Assembly (NCBI RefSeq): GCF_020184175.1
Contig: NC_065530.1
Coordinates: forward strand, 61,357,260 to 61,421,259
DNA from: Aphis gossypii
Lineage: Eukaryota > Arthropoda > Insecta > Hemiptera > Aphididae
Length of the DNA stretch: 64,000 bases
Reading direction: 5' to 3'
This document shows, in pieces, positions 1 through 12,706 of the stretch. Under the pieces are notes generated by a model, which saw only the letters and a list, made by a program, of their open reading frames with translations, had not been told where the DNA came from and ran no database searches. How positions within the stretch are numbered: position 1 is the stretch's first letter; every line of letters begins with the position of its first letter. Made by a program: the position numbers and the translations under genes.

Positions 1-135
1 TATAGGTATAACTGTGAACCACGTATAGGAAAGAACTTCGTCCGACGTGCACTGTGGAGACTCAATCAATACGAGACCATGTTTTCTACAAAATATATCT
101 GTCGGCCACAGATTTTTTCTCGTGGTACGTTTGTA

Positions 136-353
136 TTAAACGTTATAGGTTTCCGAAAAAATCTCTTCGCTAAAACAATGATACAACTGATTGTATTGTT
201 GTTTATAGATGTGCATGTGCTCTATACGTGCTTCCGTAACTACCATGTACGAACCAAAATATTTTTCGCTCATTAGATAACTTCGTTTTAGTAAAACTGT
301 ATCTACTAATGCAGAGTTTTCGTGTCCCGCTGTCACGAGAAAATTTATAATCG
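136..353 (-). CDS. candidate last coding exon, unknown protein
   Basis: I do not recognise this protein. Seen: on the minus strand a pyrimidine-rich stretch ends in an acceptor (tttttacaaaattctaacag) just above base 353. From there one frame stays open for 71 codons to a TAA at 138-136, long for such AT-rich DNA. The product begins IINFLVTAGHENSALVDTVL and is rich in Tyr, Glu and His, with no clear membrane segment. The exon starts with two bases of a split codon, and the putative exon at 433-488 ends with one base, so the phases fit across a 79-base intron. No AATAAA is visible in the 135 bases left before the window edge, so the 3' end is unresolved. A weak donor inside (after codon 38, GTAGTT) is an alternative. 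Inferred: 3' end of a minus-strand gene. Confidence 0.4.
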
Positions 354-432
354 CTGTTAGAATTTTGTAAAAACTCGTTTTAGACGAAAAAATATACAAT
401 ATTTGAGACATGAAACTGGGTTGAAACACTCA

Positions 433-488
433 CGACGTCGGCTAATTTTGGCAAGATAGTATCTCCCGTGCAGCGGCAGCAGTATAAT
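433..488 (-). CDS. candidate internal exon, unknown protein
   Basis: A 56-base exon candidate. The acceptor ...cctgtcatgtacataacag lies above 488 and the donor GTGAGT below 433; the last exon base is C, which is not ideal. In the frame that joins to 136-353 it reads IILLPLHGRYYLAKISRR. This is a short hydrophobic then basic segment that could be the inner edge of a membrane helix. It starts with one base of a split codon, matching the end phase of the candidate exon at 4769-4872. A second frame is also open, so the reading rests on the phase match. Confidence 0.3.
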
Positions 489-3130
489 ACTGTTATGTAC
501 ATGACAGGAAAACAAGAAATATTTCCAAAAATAAAATTGACATCTCAGCCAAACTAAATTTGATTTATACGACAGTTAAAAACCGCAATATTCGTGTTTT
601 GATAAAATCTCGACATTCAACTGTACAGTGTCCCTTAATAGTAATAACAACATAGCACACCAGTATAGAGACCTATATAATATTATATTATGGATATATC
701 ATATTGTGCACGTAGGTTACACCCTGGGGCATTGCCGTATACGCGTCAGAACAGCGAGTGATCATACCGTAATGTGCAGGTGCGCAATAATACGTGTATT
801 TACGTGTATATAAAATAATATGATATTATGTTTTTGAACCAAATATTGCAGTAGCTCACCTATTTGGCTCGGGGTATTATTATTTACTCGACTCGCGATC
901 GAAAGTAATTTTTATATTATTTACCCGTTTTAATTTACAACTACACGACGGACGGGAAGGGCTCGGTAAGAACAATAAAAATGTAAATTCGTTTGTTTCG
1001 ACAAAATGGCAATTAATTATTCCAATCCGTTTGGTTGGCTTAAAGAACTGAAAAAATATTGTCGAGTGTTTGTTTAAACGTTTCGTTTTATTTTTTCATC
1101 GTCCATTTAATTTATTGTCCCTTTTACATCAGAATAGTTTAGGTATTAAGCCTATACGGCTATACGTAATATTTTAATATACCCATAACCGTCTAATTCA
1201 CAGAGCCTGTTTTTTCTTTTTTGATTATATCACAACAGTCTTAAGAATAAAGCTAATTACTCGATTTTACCGTAGTAAAAAACTAAAAGCCCCGCTTTAA
1301 CTTTACTAAGTACTAGTACTACTTCATTCGTCGGCGGCACAATGACTCATTGTTTTCGATCGCGAGGTAATTTATGTACCTTATATATATTATACTACAT
1401 ATTATACACATAATATTATAGGATATTTATGCCCGACAAAATATTTTTTTATAAAAGATGCAGTACTCATATAAAAATAAAATTAGAAACCGAATACGAT
1501 ATTACCGCAGCCGCGTTTTGCATATTATTATACATTTGAACAGTACCCCGAGCAAGCACCCACTTGTCGTGACAAACACAGTGTATCCAGGCGAAATCGG
1601 TAACAGAAATGTTACGTTTGTCGATTGTTTCAACAATTATTATTACTATTATTATTAGCATGAATAATAACAATAATTGTTGTACAGAAAAGCGTGCGGC
1701 TGGGGCGACGGTGCTTCCAATATGCGTGCCCCTTTACCACCAAGTCATACCTTTATGTATATATTGTATGTATATAATAATAATATATTATGGAGTTTGG
1801 CAGGAGATCGTTTTTATATTACAATACAATCGATACCTACATCGATACCCGTAGAATTTGCGGCGTATTATATTATTATTATTGTTATAGTACATATAAT
1901 AATAATATAATATTATAATATATACTTTAATGTAGCGAGTTGTAGCCGGTAAAACAATATTATTGCACGTTAGTCTCGAAATCGTTCTTTGGTAGAACCA
2001 ATACTCATATACGCCCTTATTCGTATCGTTGTTGTTGTTGCAGAAGACCGTATGCCTAAAGGTGATATAATAATGTAAACGAAATCCTCCCACGCGTTTT
2101 ATTGTTTGCAACAGATTTTTTAGTGCACTGCGATATTATTATTGTTGTTGTTGTTTCGTAATAATTCAGAACGTTTTTAATAACCGTGCACTGTGGAGCT
2201 AATAGTGGATACCTAAATATACTATTATAAAGCGGGGGAGGAGCGTCAATTAATAATATTGCGTTATAAAAAACAAAAAAACCTGCTCGTCGATATCGTA
2301 CGTCAGTCGTAGGTATAAACCTACATGATAAATAGGTATATTATAATATAGTATTGTGTGTGTGTAATACAAAAGGGCATAAAAAATTATGTAAATTTCA
2401 TTGGAAGAAAATAACAAATCGGTCACAATATTACAATATAATATCCTCAGTGATATTATATTTTGCTCTACATCGCGAAGCAGTCCGGTGACCTTTCCCC
2501 CCGTGTATGCGTCCTTGACGAGTGTGTCTCGCGAGCGCGAGCACACACAGACATAAACATATTATACACTTGTACCGAGTTATACTCAACAATAATTCTC
2601 ACATAGGTGTTCAACAGTACAACTGTTTAAAGTCTCATCGCCCCGAGGAAAAATCCATCTCTCCATCTCCGTCATTATCTTTCTCTCCTCTATCGCACGC
2701 ATACATTCACACTCTCTCGTTTTATATTTCTGCCCTTGTCCCGCTCGTCCTTATACCTGCAGCTCGCAGACGTTGTAATAATATTAATACCATTGCTCGT
2801 ATTTTGTTACATATAACGCACACACGTATATGCGTATGGGATGTGTGGCGTTGAACGTCTATACGAGAACGAGATTAGGCTCACCTAATAAATAATAGTT
2901 ATAAATTGTGGAATTAAAAGCTGCGGCCGGCGGGCTGTCAGTTCTAATGTTACACACTGCACCGAGGCGGTCATCGGCTTAACTGCACGGAGACTGTGAA
3001 ACGCATACGTACCTCGTACACACATATATAGGTATTAGGTATATATATGTTATATATATAACACCGAGGTTATAGTTCACTTGTGCACCGCGTCGGGTAC
3101 GTATACATAACACACGCGTGCGTTATAATA
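489..3130. other. AT-rich non-coding stretch with small GC-richer patches
   Basis: Mostly TAATATTAT-type sequence with short TTG and TAA microsatellites (about 1640-1680 and 1870-1920). A pyrimidine-rich stretch at 2650-2760 ends in a strong acceptor-like CAG at 2758-2760, but no convincing exon follows. A GC-richer patch at 2920-3000 contains a TCAGTT initiator-like motif. I see no gene here. Confidence 0.5.
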
Positions 3131-3138
3131 CAATATAA

Positions 3139-3159
3139 TATATATATATATATATATAT
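3139..3159. repeat. (TA)n microsatellite
   Basis: Uninterrupted TA dinucleotide run of about 10 units, followed by a few TG units. Confidence 0.9.
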
Positions 3160-4768
3160 GTGTGTGTTCTATAGGTGCGCGAGAGAATATTAATATTAAT
3201 AATTATTAGTAAACGACGACGTCAGACGATGGGATACGACGATATTTTTTTTCGGAGATTTTTAAAAACTGTTTGAATCTTCGTCTGGTTGACCACTAAA
3301 AACAAATCACGTACACGTACATATAATACGTATGTACGTTTGTCCACTCGTACTACCATAACACCGGCGTTGTTGCCGCATGACACGAAAATAATATGAT
3401 AAATTACTCAGCTAACCCCCCCTGTGTGCAAGCAGAGACGGTATTTTTTATTTTCCTCTATACATGCGTTTTCTTCCGGCTCCCCGTTGCGTACATTCCA
3501 GACAAAGTACCTGTGCACGCGACGACTACGACGACGACGACGTCGATGAGACATTACAAAAAAATTAACAAAACAACAACGGACGAAAAGTCAGATTTGG
3601 CAAAGGACCGGCCGGGGGTCGTGGGAAGTGATTGGCGTGTAGTAGTTGTGTCAATATGGACCAAAATAAATTGTTCGACCAACGAGTATAAAATATAACG
3701 ATTAAAATACTATGTACAAATTGTCGTGACGACCGTTGTCGTTCAATTGATTTTTTTGATTTTATGACGGTCACACATACACAATATAATTAGGTTGTGT
3801 CGAAAATTTGCGAATTCTACGTCGACTGCAAAATTATTGGCAATATGCTGCATGTTTGTATATTTACACTACTGAAATATTGACAACATCCACCGGCAGC
3901 AGTACACCGAGATCGCAAATAATCAATTAACAGAAAATTACATAATATACCTACGTTGTATTGTCTTATAATTAAACATTATATTATTATTTATATAGTA
4001 TGTGAATACGGCGCATTGTTCATGGCATTTAAATACCGCGTTAAATTATTACTTTAACGATAGCTCAAAACGGTAAGCAGACATACATAAATACTTCAAA
4101 CGACCGTTTAACATAATATAATAACTCACTTTATGTTATGTGGTTGAGTTGTTGAAATATTTTCATATTCCTAACAATGTAAAATAATACTATGCAATAT
4201 GGAACTTTTGAACAAATTTAATATCATTTTACAAAATAGGCGATGTTATTTCGTCACGATGAAATGTCAAAAAGTGAAGGACAAATACTTTTATCCCTAA
4301 CCACCTAAACAATTTCATCGCCCACGGTGTTCATTATATGAAAACTTTTTTTTTTAATATGTTAATCATAAAACAATGAGCGTACAAAAATTGTACAAAC
4401 TGTAACGAATAGTTCACCGCATCATTGTGTGGAAAGAATGAAATTTAAAAATATAACATATTTTGGAGTGAAAAATAAATTATTAACGTATAATTAATAG
4501 TATAGACAACAGTTAAAATAGACGTATCTAAACAAAAAAAAAAATCGCGAGTATCACTAAACATTTTTAATTAAAAAAATTAATTATGTACCTACATTTA
4601 ATTAAATTAATAAATGGTATTATAGGAATTTATTATTACGAGAACAATAGCTCACTAATACGCTTAAAATATTATAGCAGTGCTTTTTACATTACATAAA
4701 ATAATAGTTTTCGAGTACCTGTGCCTATTTTGTAAAATAAAAAAAAAAAATCTTTCACAATATTTTAC

Positions 4769-4872
4769 AATAAAATATAATTTTCTATCCACTCGAAAGG
4801 ATCTATAACTAAATCCGAGGCGAATCTCGTAAACCCACAGTCGGTATCGTATTTCAGTTTGTTCGACCACGG
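4769..4872 (-). CDS. candidate internal exon, unknown membrane-type protein
   Basis: Seen: the minus-strand acceptor gggttagtaatccag is followed by 34 open codons and then a GTAAAA donor. The reading begins PWSNKLKYDTDCGFTRFASD and ends in a hydrophobic run (DPFEWIENYIL) that would continue into the IILLPL of the 433-488 exon, giving one membrane-helix-like segment across the junction. Phases: starts at a codon boundary, ends with two bases. A second frame is also open over the same bases. Inferred: part of the same minus-strand gene as 136-353. The donor is weak and the intron to 488 would be 4.3 kb. Confidence 0.27.
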
Positions 4873-6225
4873 CTGGATTACTAACCCGACTACGGGATGT
4901 GATATGAGTTATTAGTTTATATTATACGTTTATTCATGAAAATATAATATTAAACCGAGACAATTATATGCATAGAAACAAAACGTTACACCATAATATC
5001 TCTGGAATTGTATAGCATAGCGTAGTACAACATAAAACAAATAAATGCTCGGAGTGAACGTCAAATAATACTCGAGCAAATTTTAAATGCAATATATAAT
5101 ATATGTTAATCAAACAAAATAAATCAGAGTCTTGAGTTGATGTCATTATAATATTATTATGAACACATTTGACCATCATCATCGCGAGAACTCTGAACTA
5201 CTTCTGATCGATGAGAATACACGATACAGTCGAACTATTTCCGCACATTTATCGAGACATCAGACACGCATATAGTAACTTATTGGTTGTATGAGCAGCT
5301 TGAGCGTATTTTTAGCAGTTCTTCTGGGTTAACTGCAGTATCTATATAGACAGAGACATCATCATTTCAATCGATGGTTATATTCAGAACCCTGATCGTT
5401 GTTTCGTAGCCGATATTATACAGCGTATCATTTCGAACTTCGGGTATTATTTTGTGTATTATATAATTTGATATCAAGTTTTTAAAATTATTATATAACC
5501 CAGGACATTGTGTACACTCGTGGAACGCACTCGGCTCCGGGCGTATAAAATGATACACTCGTTCAACCCGATTATACAGTCTAAAACTCTAAAATTATAT
5601 TCACCCGACTGTAGAATTAACCTGAGTTGAATTATTGTGAGTTATTATATTATTATTTTTTTTTTACAAATCACAAATAGTCTCGAAACGGGATTATAGA
5701 ACAGTGCTTCCGGTGTTTCGCTTCCCCTCGCCCCTTCTACCCTACGCAACTGTGGAACGATTTTTCCCTCGCGTACATTCCGACCGATGGTAAACCCTAC
5801 ATACATAATATTATTTTACATTTACGAACATCATCTAACGACCATTATTACCTATAATTATCATCATCATCGACACGGCTACCGCGTTTCAAAGGAGACG
5901 CACAAGGTAAAATTATATTTTATGACGCCACCACGTCGTTTTGCGGAGTTTCGATGAGTATAATATTATATAATAAATAATTATTTGTTTCACGTTCATT
6001 CGATTTAATAATATGCACTCGTACAATTGATCATATTAATACACATACTTTTTTTTCTTGATACGAATTACGCAATATTACTAGATTTTTCGTATTTTTG
6101 TGATCGGATTTGCTAAAAGAGTGTATTTGGATTTGTAAATGGACATTTTTTGACGAAATCGTGTACTTTTTTGAATCGAAAATCATACAAATTGTGCTTG
6201 TTTCATCTATCTATAATGGTTATAG

Positions 6226-6357
6226 CACCAAAAACTATTACCGAACAATACAGAAGATTTTGTTCCAGGAAGATGTTTGATTATACTTTCCGATATTAAC
6301 TTTTTTTCATTAAAAAACAAAATCAACTCAAGTTTGCTCATCTTATATTCAACCTAA
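6226..6357 (+). CDS. candidate last exon or remnant, unknown
   Basis: A pyrimidine-rich acceptor (tctataatggttatag) precedes 43 open plus-strand codons ending in TAA; the product begins HQKLLPNNTEDFVPGRCLII. The minus strand over the same bases is also open from an ATG for 44 codons (MSKLELILFFNEKK...), so direction is not settled. Either reading could be a decayed mobile-element piece. No partner exon with firm support was found. Confidence 0.22.
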   Translation, partial: HQKLLPNNTEDFVPGRCLIILSDINFFSLKNKINSSLLILYST

Positions 6358-6399
6358 CACTAAATGAACTTAAAACACATACACAAACTCACACATTTA

Positions 6400-7740
6400 A
6401 ATCCCAGGACACTCACCTCTGGAGCCCCTATAGCCTATATATTATTATGATTTACGACCATTAGGGCCACCGCAATTGGGAATTTCGTTCATCGTTGCAT
6501 ATAGCCAATCATCAAGAGACACGAACGTAGTTAGCTCACAAAGTCACACGCTCTATGACATGTTTATTGTTTTTATTATCTAATTTCACCGTTTTTAATT
6601 GTAGATAATCATACTTAATTTAATAAATGTAGGAATTGCAGTTTATATAATATAGGTAGTTGCTATAAATCATAAATATTGACGATTCGTTTTACGTTAT
6701 AATTTATAAAATATAACTTATTAAATAACAACACAATTTATAAATCCATATTATAATATATAAATACATCTGTAACAGTATAATTTAAACATTTTGTTTT
6801 TATAACCAATCACATTAAAATAGTACAAAATATTAAATAACGTAATATTAAAAACTTATACACATATGTTTATAAAAACATGAATTAATAAAATGAAATG
6901 AATATTTTTTTTTTTTTGTTACCTATATAATATTTTTTTTTAAAAAGCCTTTTCTAATCTACTATAGTAATTAATAGGCACTGACTAAAGTTTTAATGAT
7001 AATTAGAACATAATTCAATGTTTATAAAAGGTTTACAGTGAACTACTTAGTACTTCAAATTAAATATAGGTTTGAAATGATTTTTTATATACATATAAAA
7101 ACAATAAAAACAGAAAAAGAACATCAAAAAGAAAACACTTTTAGTTCTTAATTAATTTATACACATACTAATCGTAGTTAATATTTATTTTCTTCTAAAT
7201 AACACGTCTGTATATGTCTTATGGAGATTGCCGACTCAGCCCATTTATCTTTCTTTGGATAATTAAAGGTTGTATATACGGTATACTCTCATAGTAGTCA
7301 TTTTCACGAAGAGCATATTATATAGTTAAATAAATTAGCTGTCTAAATTCATTGTGGACTTAATTCCTTGCCAGCGCGATAATATTATTAATTTAACATA
7401 GCATCGTTCTCGAAATGAGTTTAAAACATAAAATAATATGTACCTACTAAAAATATAAAGTACAATATTATTATTATTATTATTTTATTAACGATAGAAT
7501 TTTTACACTACAGATAATCCTTAAAATAGTTTATATTTATTTATATTAATAAATCTAAGTGGTGTTTTACGACTCAGTACTTTATGATGGTAATTAAATT
7601 TCAATTACCTTAAATGTTCGTTTATTTAATATATACGTAAATAAATAGCCACATGAAAGTATTATAAGTATAGTATTACGTTATTAATAAAATAATATTG
7701 CACTTTAAACATTTTCTGCATGGGTGCTATAATTCATTGA
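6400..7740. other. AT-rich non-coding stretch
   Basis: Very AT-rich. One consensus minus-strand donor (CAGAG then GTGAGTGTCC) occurs near 6410-6422 without a convincing exon before it. I see no gene. Confidence 0.5.
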
Positions 7741-7759
7741 AAGTCAGTAACTGCAGGAG

Positions 7760-8008
7760 ATGTGTTTAATCGTTATTTTATTGCGTCTTATTAGACAGTT
7801 GCTTGGATTTGTTTGTTTTTTATTAATCGTATTAATTTTTCTTTCTTACGTCACGAGTGACTTATGTATAATAATTATAAACTGGTTGAAGAAAACAAGG
7901 CTCGTAAAAAAGGTATCACGCTTTTTTGACACGAAATTCTTCGAGAGCAGTTACGTACAAATGTCTAGTAAATATTTTAATGTTAGACACGAAATCACAA
8001 GCAAATAA
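7760..8008 (+). CDS. candidate small membrane protein or exon
   Basis: An ATG-to-stop frame of 82 codons in AT-rich DNA. Residues 1-40 hold two hydrophobic stretches (about 3-11 and 13-30, then 35-42 around CIIIINWL). A basic tail follows (KKTRLVKKVSRFF) and then a polar end. This is the layout of a short signal-anchored or two-pass membrane protein. An acceptor-like ctgcag ends four bases before the ATG (then GAG), so it may instead be an internal or last exon. No homologue is recognised and no AATAAA was seen close by. Confidence 0.33.
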   Translation: MCLIVILLRLIRQLLGFVCFLLIVLIFLSYVTSDLCIIIINWLKKTRLVKKVSRFFDTKFFESSYVQMSSKYFNVRHEITSK

Positions 8009-8565
8009 TTAATGCACGAATAAAAAACAGCAATTTTTAATTCAGTGTAAAAAGTCCAAGAGTCGTTAAATTTAAAGGCAACATCGTTATTGTCCGGTAA
8101 TGCTCATTGAATAATAAACACCTGTCTGAAAGAGTTAGGGCTTACGATTTTTAGAAAAGCAACCCTTTGATTATGTAAACTGAATTTAATAGGTACGTAT
8201 AATGTATACATAACATTGCTATATAATATTAGACACTTAATAATATTACTATATTTATATAGACTTTCCGTATATATTATATATTTTTATGTAGGTATAT
8301 ATAAAAAAAAAGAAAGGAAAGATTAATTACACACAATAAAGAATATTTGAGAATAAAAAATTATAGTCAGTTTTATTTTAACGCCATATATTAAAATAAT
8401 AATGGTATGGTATTTATTTCATGACGTACATAATATCACGACAAGAATAAAATATATTGTACCCGCTAAACGTGAGTTTTTGTTTTAATGGCTTAAATTA
8501 ATAAGCGATAATAATATTATCACATCCTACTATTATACAGTAGATATTTTAAGTTAACGATTTAC

Positions 8566-8734
8566 CTCGTGAGGTCTATCGTTTTTGGAACAGAGGTTTT
8601 TAAAAAACACTGGAAAGTGCAGGATAATACACAATATTGTTAGATTTTTTACGACGTGGCATTGGATCGTTCGGGCACTATTATAATATAATAATGGTAT
8701 CCGGTAACTCTTCGAGGGAAAAAAAATACGGACT
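8566..8734 (-). CDS. candidate internal exon, unknown membrane-type protein
   Basis: Seen: minus-strand acceptor gattcttcacaaattccgcag, 56 open codons, and a good donor (CACGAG then GTAAATCG). The product begins VRIFFPSKSYRIPLLYYNSA, contains a hydrophobic run (NLTILCIILHFPVFF) and ends KNLCSKNDRPHE. It starts with one base of a split codon and ends at a codon boundary, which is the phase required by the next downstream candidate exon at 4872-4769. Inferred: exon of the left-hand minus-strand gene. A coherent phase chain of four exons is the main argument; each exon alone could be chance. Confidence 0.35.
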
Positions 8735-8802
8735 CTGCGGAATTTGTGAAGAATCCGTGAATGACGTAGGTATATAGGTACTATATATATATGCAACTAT
8801 GC

Positions 8803-8805
<3 letters not shown>

Positions 8806-8847
<42 letters not shown>
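8806..8847. repeat. (TA)n microsatellite, 21 units
   Basis: A perfect TA run of 42 bases, the longest simple repeat in the window. It lies just upstream of the candidate minus-strand exon at 8566-8734, inside its putative intron. Confidence 0.95.
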
Positions 8848-8851
<4 letters not shown>

Positions 8852-8899
8852 GGAAATACAATAAAATAATATTATATATTATTATACGAATCGAAAGAC

Positions 8900-9260
8900 C
8901 TGGTCGGAAACTGACACGGAGAGAATTCCATCGGAATTGATACTGATCCGATTTATCGGTGCCAAGTCTGCGTCGCCGTGCGAATATAGTGGCGAGAACA
9001 CCGCTGCAGCCGAGTGCCGATGTCGGTTTTTCGGTATTACGTTACTATCCAGCCCGATTGTATCGCAGCTATCGTCGGAGCTTTATATATTATATTGGAG
9101 GACATACCTACAGTCAGGTTTCTGATAAAATTATCATCTACGTGTCGCAGTCCGGTCTGCAGTATAATTCCATAATTTTAAAATGTGTAACGACCAACGA
9201 CGAGTTGGTCAGCACAGTCGTTTCACGTCCGACCGACAATCTAGTATTCTTATATTAATA
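8900..9260. other. GC-richer island, open on both strands
   Basis: About 360 bases of near-balanced composition between AT-rich flanks. Plus strand: an ATG frame at 8959-9258 of 99 codons. Minus strand: a consensus donor (CTGTAG then GTATGTCC, near 9101-9112) preceded by a short open exon-like piece with an acceptor, and a second open stretch below an acceptor near 9013. Because both strands are open I cannot assign a gene; promoter or enhancer sequence is equally possible. Confidence 0.35.
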
Positions 9261-10960
9261 ATAACATTGTTGCAAATATTTGTTCTTTTTTTTTTATATA
9301 TATATAATCCAGTATTATCTCACGGCTCACAATAAAGTCAATAGTATTTTGTCTGAGATGATACATATGAGATTAAATTTAAAAATGTATATGATCAATA
9401 TTGTTAAGTTAAACCTACAACTCTTGTAAAATGGTTATAACTCAAATTTTAAAAATAAAATAAAACATTTTCTTTGGTTATAGTAAGTTAATTTTAACTG
9501 GAATATGCAAGAAATGGTATTTAAGATTTAATAAATATAACTAAACATATTTTGTAAAATAATTTACGTATTTTTTTATACTAAAACATAAAAAATGATA
9601 TTCAAATATCTGAATATCCAAGATACCTAATTTTCGAGATATTTTTCGAATTATAAGAAACGAGTAAAATTTTGGTGTATTATCCTATACCATAATATAG
9701 TATATAAGTAATATATTAATATAATATAAACAAGCACAGATAATAACAAGAATAATAATTATAATGTAAATTATGACTACTAAACTTTTCTTTATGGAAA
9801 TGTAGAATATTAAGGTATTACTATTGGTTTTAATTTCATGACTAAATTTCATGAGACAGAAAAAGGTTATAATAAGAAACTTTTATAAATTTAAAAGTCT
9901 TAATATAATATAGTATATTACTCCTTTAAAACTAAGATAATTGGTATTTATAGCACATTCCACATATTTATATGGTATTGGAGCTTGGAGAAGTTATTAT
10001 GATTCTCAACTTTAACCTATTAAAAATCAATATCCGTAAATCAAAATGTCTGTGAAAAAACATCAGTTTAGAATGAACTATTTAATTCTGGATTGTTATT
10101 AATTAAAAAATACATGTTATAGAAAATTTTATTTTATGTCTTTTTACTGCAGATATAGATACATCAACTCAAGTTTAAGCTAAGCATAACTTAATAAGAC
10201 GTAAAAAAAACTAATTTATATTTTATTTTAACATTTTGAGTAGAATTCAGAGAACAAAACTTTTATAATGTTTGTCATTAGTTTGGCGATGCCATCAAAA
10301 ATTTACTTTATTTTATTTATAAGCTTTGAATTATAATATAATAATTATTAATGTAATATTGAAGAAATATAATTATTAATACCCTGAGTAACTAATAATA
10401 TGATTGCCTAATATTAATCTTACCACTAATTTATTATGTATTATTTTAAAAATAATTTGTGAGAATAATAATATAATATTATAAACTTTTGGCTCTACAA
10501 CACGTTTATAGCTTCCGGAAACAATGGTTTTGTTATATTACACATGTTATACAGTGTATTTATTTTATTGCATTAAAACTTTTGTACATGATAAATGATA
10601 ATATTATATAGCTTACAATATTAAAACATTGTGTTTTCGATTTTAACGTAGTGTTATTACTTATTTACTAATTGTACTTAACGGTTCCGCTATTTTGATG
10701 TCTGTACCCCAGACGACGGGATACCACTATAATAATATATTATGAAATGATTGGGTGTCGTATTTTTATTATTATTACTATTAACAATTATTATGTATAC
10801 ATACGAAGCAGCTGCCGGGTAACCCGCGCGATAACAACACTATGATGGTACACGATATCATTGTTAATGGCTAATTGTTGGTACTTTATTAATATAAATG
10901 TATTCTCGTATGCTGTTACGAACATAATATCATTACCATTATATTATATTATCAATATTA
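9261..10960. other. AT-rich non-coding stretch
   Basis: Low-complexity AT DNA. A strong acceptor-like site (cttttttactgcag, about 10137-10150) is followed by stops in all frames within 30 bases or so. I see no gene. Confidence 0.5.
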
Positions 10961-10966
10961 AAATGT

Positions 10967-11250
10967 ATGCCTATACACATTAGAACGACCGAGAAAATAC
11001 GATTCACGCAATCTCCCAAGTCCCCGTCGAGGACGAGATCCAGACGGGGATACGACGACGATCGTTTCGAAAATCAATTAGCACGTTGTCGGCCCGAAAA
11101 AACGAAAAACCGTCTTTGGGCATATGGGCAGGTAGTTAGTTATACATTGTCGTACAACGGGCGCGATTCGGCGATATAAAATTATCGTGTCGAATCGGCA
11201 TAACGATTGCTGCTCGCCGCGGCGACGGAATCCTCTCAGAGACTTATACC
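10967..11250. other. GC-richer island with open frames on both strands
   Basis: Plus: a frame of 70 codons with an Arg/Ser-rich part (SPSRTRSRRGYDDD) and a donor-like GGGCAG/GTAGTT after codon 54. Minus: an ATG frame beginning MPKDGFSFFRADNVLIDF, also open for about 40 codons. Elevated CpG continues to 11240. It may be coding on one strand or a regulatory island; I cannot decide. Confidence 0.3.
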
Positions 11251-12396
11251 GATCCATACACTATACATTACGATATCGTATTATTATACATTGTAATATG
11301 CCATACTGTCATTACCTATGCGCATTCGGAAAGGAACAAAGTCATACGAGTTTTTTTTTTTAATTATTATCGTTGAACGATCTATCAAAACAATGGAATC
11401 CGTAAGTCGTGTAGTATTCAAAGTATTTGTTCATTTGGGTTTCGGAACGCACGAAATAATTACTTTTTAGTTTTTTCTTTCGGCATTTGTTTGTGTGAGT
11501 ATTTTCAATCGTTTTCGGTTCCCTCGCGGCCATAGTCGATTACTAAAATTCCTTATATGTTATAATATTATCATATTATATGGGTACTCGAATGAAAACG
11601 GTTTACATAATAATTTAAAAACAAAATAAACAAATCTTATCTACTGCTCGTATCGGATACCGTTTTATGTGCGTACGGCGTACAAGCATTACCTATATTA
11701 TATTGTATAATAGGTATAGGGCGCCCGTTCGAGGGATTAATTATTACTGTCATAAATGTTTCGAAGGCAATTCTTAAAATAATAATATATAATAATACTG
11801 TGTATACACACTACTGATTACGCGCTTTTTATTTTTATGTGAATACACAAATATTTAAAATTAATGTTATAAATTAACATTACTAATCGTTTGTATACCT
11901 GTGCAGCGCCAGTATTTTTTTTTCATTATACACAGTTATATTGATATAATAAAGATATACGAGCGAAGACGTCGAGAGATATTTATCGGTTTTGTAGGAA
12001 AAAGATCTCGCATTCCTTTTAAATATTCAATATTTTTTTTCTTTTAAAAAAAGTGTAAAATACATATAATACCACTGCAACGTCGAGAAATGCATAATTT
12101 TTATTTCCTCGGTAGGTATACGATATAATTATTTCATATCGTATTATAAGTACCTAATGACAGTAATAACAATTATACCGATATTGCATCGTTATATTTG
12201 AGGTATTGCATTTAGCATAGTTTTGTGAAATACGATCATGTCAAATGTCCTTTTTTTATCTTCGAACAGCGTTCGTTGGCATGCGCATGTGCGGTATAAA
12301 TTATTTTTATAGTATATGATGTTATATGCGATGTTTTTAAACGATACATTAAAACATTATATATCTTATTGAAATCGTTTCGAACACGCTTCGCAG

Positions 12397-12675
12397 GAAC
12401 TTCATTGTAATGGTGGAATTAAATGCAGTGTTGGCGGAAAGAATATACCGTTAGTTAAAACGAAAATGGAGATGTTGAATCTATTACTTTTAATTATATC
12501 CTCAACTTTGCAGTGTTCGTTTAAAAAACAATTAAACGGTCTCCGTTTGGTGTCTAAACAATGCAGTGGATACAATTATTATTACAATATGCATAATATA
12601 TATATCAACCGCGTGCACACTGTTAAAACGACGTATACGATTAACAAGAAAAGAAACTTTGGTATTTGTATATAA
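12397..12675 (+). CDS. candidate last coding exon with polyadenylation signal
   Basis: Seen: acceptor ...cgtttcgaacacgcttcgcag ends at 12396. One frame is then open for 92 codons to TAA at 12673-12675; without the acceptor it is open a few codons further upstream. The product begins ELHCNGGIKCSVGGKNIPLV. It has a hydrophobic run (MLNLLLLIISSTLQC) and a Tyr/Asn- and Lys-rich end. AATAAA lies 32 bases after the stop with T/G-rich DNA behind it. No family is recognised. An internal ATG at 12466 would give 69 residues starting MEMLNLLLLIISS, which looks like a secretion signal, so a small single-exon secreted protein is the alternative. Confidence 0.38.
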   Translation, partial: ELHCNGGIKCSVGGKNIPLVKTKMEMLNLLLLIISSTLQCSFKKQLNGLRLVSKQCSGYNYYYNMHNIYINRVHTVKTTYTINKKRNFGICI

Positions 12676-12706
12676 TATAATTGCACATTACAAATAACGC
12701 ATGAAC

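Noticed and set aside
1467..1673. Minus frame with a protein-like centre (WIHCVCHDKWVLARGTVQMY)
   Set aside because: Both ends are AAT microsatellite and no acceptor precedes the centre.
3999..4072. 24-codon plus piece (YVNTAHCSWHLNTALNYYFN) between an AG and GTAAGC
   Set aside because: Short, weak acceptor, and the number of such pairs expected by chance in 64 kb is high.
5367..5558. 63-codon minus frame (MYHFIRPEPSAFHECTQCPG...)
   Set aside because: No convincing splice borders or promoter; this length is common by chance in the window.
5681..5789. Plus exon-like frame (SRNGIIEQCFRCFASPRPFY...) after a strong acceptor, with donor GATG/GTAAAC
   Set aside because: At least one other frame over the same GC-richer bases is also open for dozens of codons, and no phase-matched partner exon was found; composition explains the open frames.
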